Shown one piece after another: positions 1-5,311 of a stretch of 6,314 bases of DNA. A program made the position numbers and the translations under genes. The DNA lies in assembly GCA_035517415.1 (NCBI GenBank), contig DATIYW010000137.1:1-6314 (forward strand), written 5' to 3'. The notes beneath the pieces were generated by a model. The model saw only the letters and a list, made by a program, of their open reading frames with translations, searched no databases and had not been told where the DNA came from. The DNA comes from DATIYW01 sp035517415. GTDB taxonomy: Bacteria > Acidobacteriota > Thermoanaerobaculia > Thermoanaerobaculales > Thermoanaerobaculaceae. The stretch's first letter is position 1; every line of letters starts with the position of its first letter.

Positions 1-1051
1 CGGCGTCCTCGAGCGAGAGCGCGAGCAGCACCGCGAGCGCCGGGAACAGCGGCAGGATGTAGCTCGCCAGCTTCGAGTGGGCGACCGAGAAGATCGCGTA
101 GACGGAGCCGATCCAGCAGAGCAGGAAGCCGATCGCCGCGCTCCGCCTGCGCCAGCCGGCGCCGAGCCAGGCGAGCAGCGGCGTCCACGGCAGCATGCCG
201 GCGACGATCACCGCGGGGTAGAACCCCCAGTTGTCGAAGTTCGCGTGCTCGGCGCGGAGGATGCGGTCCCAGTTGTCGTGGACGAGGAACTCCCAGCTGA
301 ACGCCCGCCCGTACCGCGCCGCCGCCCAGACGTACCAGGGCGCGGCGACCGCGGCGAAGGTCAGCCACCACGGGTGCGCGAGCCACCGCCAGAGTGCCCG
401 CGTCCGCCCCGCCAGGCGCAGGTAGAGGACGGCGGCGAGGAGCGCGATGACGAGCCCGACCGGGCCCTTGGTCAGCACGGCGAGGCCGAGCCAGAGGCCG
501 AACACGTGCAGCCGTCCGCCGCGGCCGTCCTCGCTCCAGCCGTGCAGCGCGAGGAACGCGAGGCCGAGGAACGCGGTGAACACCATGTCGGTGAGCAGCA
601 CGATCGACTGGCCGAGGCAGAGCAGGCCGGTGAGCTGGATCAACGCCGCGAGCAGCGCGGTCTCGCGCGAGGCGAGGCGGCGGGCGAGCAGGTAGACGGC
701 GAGCGCGGCGAGCAGGCCGGCCAGCTCCGGCACCAGGCGCGCCGCCCATGGCGTGCGGCCGAACGCCTCGAACGACGCCATCAGCAGCCAGTAGGTGAGG
801 GGTGGCTTCTCGAACTGCGGCTGGCCGAACAGCAGCGGGGTGAGGACGCTGTGATGGTCGAGCATCTCCCGCGCGGTCTGGGCGTAGAACACCTCGTCCG
901 GATCGGTGAGCGGGAGCGCGTTGAGCCCGAGGGTGAGGACGACCACCGCGGCGACGATCAGCGCGAGCAGCGCGCGGGCCGGGAGCGCGGCGCCGGTGGT
1001 CTCGTCCGGCGTGGCGGGCTCGGCGCGTGCGGCCGGAGCGGGATCGACCAT
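1..1051 (-). CDS. Integral-membrane glycosyltransferase, GT39/ArnT type (3'-truncated by window edge)
   Basis: This is an uninterrupted frame from an ATG at 1051-1049 to the window edge, giving 350 residues without a stop. A polar N-terminus (about residues 1-24) precedes a hydrophobic segment (about 25-47) and then the luminal/periplasmic loop signature of this superfamily: DPDEVFYAQ at 50-58, with the acidic pair that is catalytic in ArnT and PMT enzymes. FEKPPLTYW (80-88), TD at 154-155 and TKGPVG (194-199) follow. HSKLASYILPLFPALA (325-340) matches the conserved K-L-x-x-Y-x-L-P-x-x-P element. Many membrane helices lie between these motifs. Family members transfer a sugar from a polyprenyl-phosphate donor to lipid A, protein or another acceptor at the outer face of the inner membrane; the sugar and acceptor here cannot be told. 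Full members usually run to about 500-600 residues, so the C-terminal part is outside the window. No strong Shine-Dalgarno precedes the start; a 7-bp hairpin lies there instead. The gene is divergent from the next one. Confidence 0.92.
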   Translation of the reverse strand, partial: MVDPAPAARAEPATPDETTGAALPARALLALIVAAVVVLTLGLNALPLTDPDEVFYAQTAREMLDHHSVLTPLLFGQPQFEKPPLTYWLLMASFEAFGRTPWAARLVPELAGLLAALAVYLLARRLASRETALLAALIQLTGLLCLGQSIVLLTDMVFTAFLGLAFLALHGWSEDGRGGRLHVFGLWLGLAVLTKGPVGLVIALLAAVLYLRLAGRTRALWRWLAHPWWLTFAAVAAPWYVWAAARYGRAFSWEFLVHDNWDRILRAEHANFDNWGFYPAVIVAGMLPWTPLLAWLGAGWRRRSAAIGFLLCWIGSVYAIFSVAHSKLASYILPLFPALAVLLALSLEDA

Positions 1052-1055
1052 CGGC

Positions 1056-1075
1056 GGACCGTAGCAAAACGGTCC
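1056..1075. repeat. Perfect 7-bp inverted repeat in the leader of the GT39-type gene
   Basis: The arms GGACCGT (1056-1062) and ACGGTCC (1069-1075) are exactly complementary, separated by AGCAAA. On the minus strand the structure ends 4 bases before the ATG of the glycosyltransferase gene, exactly where a ribosome binding site would be expected, and the A-rich loop is unusual in this GC-rich sequence. It could be an mRNA hairpin affecting translation or a regulator's operator. A chance occurrence in GC-rich DNA is also possible. Confidence 0.4.
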
Positions 1076-1158
1076 GGTCCTGCCAAGAGGGAACGCGGCG
1101 CCGCGCGGTTCCGTCCGCGCCCCCGCGCGCGAGCGGCCGCACCGGGGCGGCGTGCGCA

Positions 1159-1164
1159 TACAAT
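1159..1164 (+). promoter_or_regulatory. Possible -10 box for the membrane-protein pair
   Basis: TACAAT, set in an otherwise GC-rich stretch of the divergent intergenic region, differs from the TATAAT consensus at one position. It lies 94 bases before the ATG at 1258. No recognisable -35 hexamer sits 16-18 bases upstream, where the bases are GC-only or nearly so. The call rests on the -10 match and on its location between divergent genes. An activator-dependent or alternative sigma promoter is possible. Confidence 0.3.
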
Positions 1165-1257
1165 GGGCCGCAGCCATGAGGCGCGGGAGCAGATCGGACC
1201 AAGCCACCACCGGCGGCGTCGCGGGCCGGCGCGCGCGCGCCCGGCGGAGCGCCCGCG

Positions 1258-2421
1258 ATGCATGAGTTCAGCTTGTTCGCCGGCGACGGCGTCAACCGCC
1301 TCCTCGGCACCCTCGGGCTGGGCGCCTACCGGCCCGGGTTCATCGTCCGGCGCGTGCTGGTGGCGTGGTCGATCACCTGGCTCCCGCTCGCGATCCTGGC
1401 GGCGATCTCCGGCGTGGCGGTGGGTTCGACGCTGCGCGAGACGTTCCTCGTCGACTTCGCCGCCTACGGGCAGTTCTGGATCGGCATCCCGGTCCTGCTC
1501 GCCGCCGAGCCGCACATCGACAGCCGCACCCGTCACGCGATCGACCAGCTGATCCGCTCCGGCCTGCTCGACGAGCGCGCGGTCGCCGGCTTCCTGCGCA
1601 GCGCCGACGGGATCGCGCGGGTGTCGCGGCGGCTGCTCCCGGACCTGATCCTGCTGGGCCTCGCCTACCTCTCGACCTGGCTGTGGCTGGGCGAGGAGCT
1701 GTCGACGCCGATCGCCTCGTGGCACGCGCTGCTGCACGGCGCCCACCGCGTCCTCACCCCCGCCGGCTGGTGGGTGGGCCTGGTCAGCGTGCCGCTGTGG
1801 AACTTCGTCCTCTTCCGCTGGGTGTGGAAGGTGGTGCTGTGGTTCTGGGTGCTGTGGCGGGTGTCGCGCTCCAACCTGCGCCTGGTGCCGACCCATCCCG
1901 ACCTCGCCGGCGGCATCGGCTTCCTCGGCGACATCCAGGCGGTGTTCGGCTTCGGCGTGTTCGCGGTGGGCTCGGCGGTCGCCTCGACGATCGGCTACAA
2001 GATCGTGGTCGAGCACGCGCGCATCGAGACGTTCGCGTTCGCGGGGCCCGCGCTCTCGTTCATCGTCATCGCGCCGCTCACGTTCGTGGCGCCGCTGCTG
2101 TTCTTCACCTCGAAGCTGTACCTCGCGCGGGAGGCGGGGCTGATCCATTACGGCCTCGCCGCGTGCAAGCACGGGCGGCACTTCCAGTCGAGCTGGATCA
2201 ACCCGAGCGCCTACGCCGACGAGCAGTTCGTCGACAACAAGGACCTCCAGGCGCTGGGGAGCATCGCGATCGCGTTCGACCTCGTCCACCGCATGCGTAT
2301 CATCCCGGTCCAGATGCGCACGCTGCTGCGCCTGTTCGCCGCCGCCGCCGGGCCGATGCTCCCGCTCGTCGGGCGCTTCTTCCCGCCGGTGAAGGCGTTC
2401 CTCGAGAGCCTCCACCTCTAG
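1258..2421 (+). CDS. Multi-spanning membrane protein of unknown function (387 aa)
   Basis: I do not recognise a named family. The start is the ATG at 1258, preceded by GGAG at 1246-1249 (8-base spacing), and the frame ends in TAG at 2419-2421. Hydrophobic segments that look like membrane helices occur at about residues 33-55, 68-84, 126-144, 169-199 (one long or two short), 226-249 and 264-284, with a weaker one near 357-372. A tryptophan-rich stretch (about 181-200, WNFVLFRWVWKVVLWFWVLW) leads directly into RVSRSNLRLVPTHPDLAGG (201-219). That Arg-rich then HPD-AGG segment looks like the protein's most conserved loop and may be a functional site facing the cytoplasm or periplasm. No signal peptide, enzyme motif or cofactor site is evident. 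The gene is followed after 16 bases by a second membrane-protein gene on the same strand, so the two are probably one operon. The long open frame on the opposite strand is a codon-bias shadow. Confidence 0.88.
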   Translation: MHEFSLFAGDGVNRLLGTLGLGAYRPGFIVRRVLVAWSITWLPLAILAAISGVAVGSTLRETFLVDFAAYGQFWIGIPVLLAAEPHIDSRTRHAIDQLIRSGLLDERAVAGFLRSADGIARVSRRLLPDLILLGLAYLSTWLWLGEELSTPIASWHALLHGAHRVLTPAGWWVGLVSVPLWNFVLFRWVWKVVLWFWVLWRVSRSNLRLVPTHPDLAGGIGFLGDIQAVFGFGVFAVGSAVASTIGYKIVVEHARIETFAFAGPALSFIVIAPLTFVAPLLFFTSKLYLAREAGLIHYGLAACKHGRHFQSSWINPSAYADEQFVDNKDLQALGSIAIAFDLVHRMRIIPVQMRTLLRLFAAAAGPMLPLVGRFFPPVKAFLESLHL

Positions 2422-2437
2422 CGTGGCCGGGAGAGAC

Positions 2438-3067
2438 ATGGATCGGATCAAGCCGGGGGCGCAGATCACGGAGCGGATGCGGAACCTGCTGCGCCCGGAG
2501 CAGGAGGCGCGCCGGACGCTGTGGTTCGCGCTCCACTTCTTCTTCGTCGCGCTGACGCTGGCGGCGGTGGAGGTGCAGATCGAGGGGGCCAACGGCTGGG
2601 CCTCGAACCTGCCGACCTGGCGCACCACCTCGCCGGCGCTCACCTGGCTGTCGGGCGGGCGGCCGCTGACCGGCTACCACATCGCCCTGACCGTGCTGCT
2701 GCTGCTCCTGCTGCACTGGCCCGTGCAGTTCGCGCACTGGGGCCTGGTGCAGGAGCTGAAGGTGCTGTTCGCCTACCTCAACCTCGCCGTGGTGTGGGAC
2801 TTCCTCTGGTTCGTCATCAACCCCAACTTCGGCCTCGGCCGCTACGACGCGGCGCACGTGTGGTGGTTCAAGCACTGGCTCCTGGGCCTACCCGTGGACT
2901 ACTACGTCGGCCTGGCGCTGGCGGTCGCGGCGCGAACCGCGCGGGTGTGGGCGGGGCACGAGCGGCCGCGCCGCGTGCTGCGCGAGATGGCGTTGTTCTA
3001 CCTGGTGGTGGCGGTCCTGGTCCTCGCCACCTGCCTGGCGGCGCGCGCCCTCCACCACCCGCGCTAG
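2438..3067 (+). CDS. Small membrane protein of unknown function (209 aa), overlapping the convergent glycosyltransferase gene
   Basis: I chose the ATG at 2438 because GGGAGAG ends 3 bases before it. An in-frame GTG at 2423 would add five residues but has no comparable site. The N-terminus is polar (MDRIKPGAQITERMRNLL). Hydrophobic segments follow at about 27-45, 81-101, 107-127, 151-166 and 185-203. The most distinctive part is residues 120-140, WDFLWFVINPNFG followed by a GR-Y-x-x-A-H stretch, and then VWWFKHWLLGLPVDYY. Its clustered aromatics, histidines and acidic residue in a membrane setting suggest a substrate or metal site, but this is inference. No named family is recognised. It lies 16 bases after the 387-aa membrane-protein gene, so co-transcription is likely. 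Its last 59 codons are antiparallel to the 3' end of the glycosyltransferase gene. Because that stretch carries two clean hydrophobic segments, it is very probably genuine coding on this strand. Confidence 0.8.
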   Translation: MDRIKPGAQITERMRNLLRPEQEARRTLWFALHFFFVALTLAAVEVQIEGANGWASNLPTWRTTSPALTWLSGGRPLTGYHIALTVLLLLLLHWPVQFAHWGLVQELKVLFAYLNLAVVWDFLWFVINPNFGLGRYDAAHVWWFKHWLLGLPVDYYVGLALAVAARTARVWAGHERPRRVLREMALFYLVVAVLVLATCLAARALHHPR

Positions 3068-4222
3068 GACGGCGAGCACGCGGCCGGGAGCGCTCTCGAC
3101 CCAGGCCCGGAACGCGGGGTCGGGGCGGTAGGCGGCGGCGAACGCGAGCAGCCGCTCGAGCTCGAACGAGCCGGCGAACACGGCGCCGCCCGCGCGCTGG
3201 GCGTCGAGCGCGTTGCCGAGCTGCTCGTAGTGACCGGCGACCGGAACGGTGAGCGCGGGCTTGCCGAGGAACATCGCCTCGCACACGGACTCGAACCCGG
3301 CGGTGGTGGCGACCGCCGAGCACGCCGCCATCTTCTCGAGGAAGAGGTGGTCGTCGAGATGGTGAAACGTCAGCGACGGCGAGGGCGACCAGGGGTTCGG
3401 CCGGTCGGTGTTGTCCCAGAAGCACTCCAGCCGCTGCCCCGGATGGCGCTCCGACCAGGTGATCACCTGCGACGCGTACGAGGCCTTGAGCAGGTAGGCG
3501 AGGATGAACGGCTCGCGCCGCACCGGCAGCGCGGCGAGGCCGGGGCGGAGCAGCGGCGGCACGACCGTGACGCGGCGCGGCGCGTGGTCGGCCATCGGGT
3601 AGAACGACAGCGCGAGGCGGGCCGCGGCGCCGAACGAGGTGAAGCGCGCGTAGCCGCACAGCTGCGCCCGCGAGAAGGCGCGGCCGGGAGGCGCCTGCCA
3701 GCCCGGGTGGAGCGAGCAGAACTGATGGCCGACCGCCACCGTCGGCACCGCCGGGCGGCGGAGCATCGCGTAGAGTCCCAGCATCGGCTCGAGGAAGTTG
3801 ACGATCAGGTCGGGGCGGACCTCGGCGAGGAGGCGGTCGATCGCCGCGAGGCCCTGCCGATAGCGCGGCGCGGCGGCGACGACGCGGGCGGCGGTGCGGC
3901 CGATGCTGATCGCCTCGGCGCCGCTCCGCCCGATCCGCGTCGCGAGGCGGGGGCTGTCGATGCGGTGCACCGGCGCGCCCGCCCGCGCCGCGAAGTAGCC
4001 CGGGATCTCGCGCCCCTCGCCGCGGCCGACGACGAACCCGGCGAGCTCGAACGCGTCGCCGCCGGCGGCGAGGATCGACGCGAGCGCCAGGCTCTGCGTG
4101 AGGTGGCCGCGGCCCTCGCCCTGGACGAAGAACAGCACCCGGGTCCGGCCGCGCAGGGCGACCGCGGCCGTCGACGGGGGCTCGCCCGGCGTCGCGTGCG
4201 CGGATGGTCGCGGGGCCGTCAT
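2888..4222 (-). CDS. GT-B fold glycosyltransferase (MurG-like / Glyco_trans_1_3-like)
   Basis: From the ATG at 4222 the product has 444 residues. After a Pro/Ala-rich N-terminus (1-26), a beta strand RTRVLFFVQ leads into GEGRGHLTQ (35-43), the glycine-rich acceptor-side loop of MurG-like and MJ1255-like transferases. Other typical pieces are RPDLIVNFLEP (136-146), VGHQF (164-168), and a donor-site block with TTAGFESVCEAMFLGKP (306-322) followed by PVAGHYEQLGNA (327-338), the G-x-S-x-x-E-A and H-x-E-Q pattern that binds the nucleotide sugar. It should be a cytoplasmic or membrane-peripheral transferase; donor and acceptor are unknown. The recognisable domain ends near residue 395. Residues 400-444 are His/Arg/Gln-rich, have no domain character and lie antisense to the membrane-protein gene. 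An alternative GTG start at 4234 would overlap the upstream PHP stop as GTGA and adds four residues. That arrangement suggests translational coupling with the PHP gene, but neither start has a strong ribosome binding site. Confidence 0.88.
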   Translation of the reverse strand: MTAPRPSAHATPGEPPSTAAVALRGRTRVLFFVQGEGRGHLTQSLALASILAAGGDAFELAGFVVGRGEGREIPGYFAARAGAPVHRIDSPRLATRIGRSGAEAISIGRTAARVVAAAPRYRQGLAAIDRLLAEVRPDLIVNFLEPMLGLYAMLRRPAVPTVAVGHQFCSLHPGWQAPPGRAFSRAQLCGYARFTSFGAAARLALSFYPMADHAPRRVTVVPPLLRPGLAALPVRREPFILAYLLKASYASQVITWSERHPGQRLECFWDNTDRPNPWSPSPSLTFHHLDDHLFLEKMAACSAVATTAGFESVCEAMFLGKPALTVPVAGHYEQLGNALDAQRAGGAVFAGSFELERLLAFAAAYRPDPAFRAWVESAPGRVLAVLARVVEGARRQAGGEDQDRHHQVEQRHLAQHAARPLVPRPHPRGSRRDRQRQADVVVHG

Positions 4223-4230
4223 CCGCACGC

Positions 4231-5145
4231 TCACGCGGCGTCGAGCAGCAGGTCGTCGTCGAGGTGGCCGAACGCGGAGAGGTTGTCGAGCGCGATGCGC
4301 GCCATCTCGAGCTGGCTGCGGAAGTGGCGGCGCACCACCCACGGCGAGAGCGCGAACGCGAGCACGCCGAGGCCGCGCAGCCGCGCCCGCGCCACCGGCG
4401 AGGCAAGCCGCCGCAGGTTCGACTCGATGGTGTGGCGGCGGCTGGCGAGGTAGTTGTGGAGGAGGAAATTGCGGCGCGTCGAGTGCTGCCCGACGATGCG
4501 GCTGGAGCGCGCCAGCACGCCGGCAAAGAAGCCGGCGAGGTCCTCGCACGGCACCGCGGTGTAGACCGAGCCGATGTTGCCGGTGTGGGTGTCGCTGCCG
4601 CCCTGCATCGCCTTGCCCTGCCGCACCGCCATCTCCTCCGCCAGCACGTTGAGCACCTGCATGCGGCCGCCGTTGCGCACCTCGATCACCGGCACCTCGG
4701 CGACCAGCCGCATGAACTCCGCCTCCTCGATGGTGGAGAGGTTCTCGCGGTAGAACGGGTGGTTCCAGACGAAGAACAGCCCCTGCTGGCGGCAGTACGC
4801 GGCGACCGCGAACGCGTCGGGCCGGCGGCGCTGCAGCTCCTCGTGCTGGGCACGGTCGTGGCCGTAGACGTTGAGGTGGACGGTCAGCCGGCTGGCCGGG
4901 AGCTGCGTCGAGACCTCCTCGCCGACGACGAAATCCTCAGCGCCGGGGTGGCGGGCGAGGAAGTCGAGGCAGCCGTCGATCGTGTCGTGGTCGGTGATGG
5001 TGACGAAGTCCATGCCGCGCGCCTTGGCGCGCTCGTAGAGCTCCTCGGGCGTCTCGCGCGGCGAGAACGTCACGCCCTTCAAGCCGGGCACCGGCTCGAC
5101 CGAGAAGCACGAGTGGACGTGCACGTCCATGTTCCGGTACCGCAT
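4231..5145 (-). CDS. PHP-domain metal-dependent phosphoesterase
   Basis: The start at 5145 is well supported: GGGGAGG precedes the ATG by 4 bases, although the frame is open further upstream. The product has 304 residues. All the usual PHP metal ligands are visible in order: DVHVHS (7-12), TDHDTIDG (51-58), GEEVST (75-80), VHLNVYG (89-95), WNHPFY (127-132) and GSDTHTG (183-189). The trinuclear metal site therefore looks complete and the protein is probably an active hydrolase of a phosphate ester. Known PHP proteins include histidinol phosphatase, the exonuclease domains of DNA polymerases and small nucleases. This stand-alone form cannot be assigned a substrate. Residues about 220-304 form a C-terminal extension beyond the catalytic domain, with a hydrophobic stretch (about 257-271) flanked by arginines and an acidic tail (LDDDLLLDAA). 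The glycosyltransferase gene follows directly, so the two products probably act in one pathway. An inverted repeat overlaps the leader. Confidence 0.92.
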   Translation of the reverse strand: MRYRNMDVHVHSCFSVEPVPGLKGVTFSPRETPEELYERAKARGMDFVTITDHDTIDGCLDFLARHPGAEDFVVGEEVSTQLPASRLTVHLNVYGHDRAQHEELQRRRPDAFAVAAYCRQQGLFFVWNHPFYRENLSTIEEAEFMRLVAEVPVIEVRNGGRMQVLNVLAEEMAVRQGKAMQGGSDTHTGNIGSVYTAVPCEDLAGFFAGVLARSSRIVGQHSTRRNFLLHNYLASRRHTIESNLRRLASPVARARLRGLGVLAFALSPWVVRRHFRSQLEMARIALDNLSAFGHLDDDLLLDAA

Positions 5146-5153
5146 CGATCCTC

Positions 5154-5195
5154 CCCGGGGGCACGGGAGATCGGTGCGACCGCCATGCCCCCGGG
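5154..5195. repeat. Perfect 10-bp inverted repeat touching the PHP ribosome binding site
   Basis: The arms CCCGGGGGCA (5154-5163) and TGCCCCCGGG (5186-5195) are exact reverse complements, separated by 22 bases. In the minus-strand transcript the downstream arm supplies three of the G residues of the GGGGAGG ribosome binding site of the PHP gene, leaving only G-AGG unpaired just before the start codon. It could be a leader hairpin that limits ribosome access, or a protein-binding operator. No loop sequence or downstream U-run points to a terminator. The G/C-only core makes some chance contribution likely, but a perfect 10-bp match is longer than the other stems in the window. Confidence 0.5.
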
Positions 5196-5311
5196 TCGCC
5201 ATCGTCGAGCGGGCAGGTGAAGGCGTCGTCGCCAAGCGGTGAAGGGCGCGTGAACCCGGCCCCGCCTGCGTCGCCGCCGCGCGGAGGGCGGCTCGGCCTG
5301 CTGCGGGCGCG

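Noticed and set aside
77..1552. Plus-strand frame of 491 codons across the GT39-type gene and the divergent promoter region
   Set aside because: The product is Glu/Arg/Ala/Pro-rich without domains, and it would run through the intergenic region and into the next gene in another frame. The minus strand carries all GT39 motifs.
958..2643. Long minus-strand frame of 561 codons opposite the 387-aa membrane-protein gene
   Set aside because: Its product is an Arg/Glu/Gln/Pro-rich low-complexity chain typical of the antisense of GC3-biased coding DNA, while the plus strand encodes clear membrane helices with a ribosome binding site.
2300..2875. Minus-strand frame of 191 codons opposite the membrane-protein pair
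   Set aside because: Its start lies within the antisense of a membrane helix region and the product is Val/Glu/Gln/Arg-rich with no recognisable domain.
3230..4453. Plus-strand frame of 407 codons opposite the GT-B transferase gene
   Set aside because: It is a charged low-complexity antisense shadow; the minus strand has the full GT-B motif set.
4223..4549. N-terminal extension of the glycosyltransferase to an upstream ATG at 4549
   Set aside because: The extra 109 residues are Arg/Pro/Ala-rich and lie over the PHP gene's 3' end in another frame. Starts at 4222 or 4234 fit the family and the gene spacing.
5273..5292. Stem GCCGCC/GGCGGC with an 8-base loop just downstream of the possible VWFA-like gene
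   Set aside because: It has only 6 bp, no U-run follows on the minus strand, and stems of this size are expected by chance in such GC-rich DNA, so it is not called a terminator.
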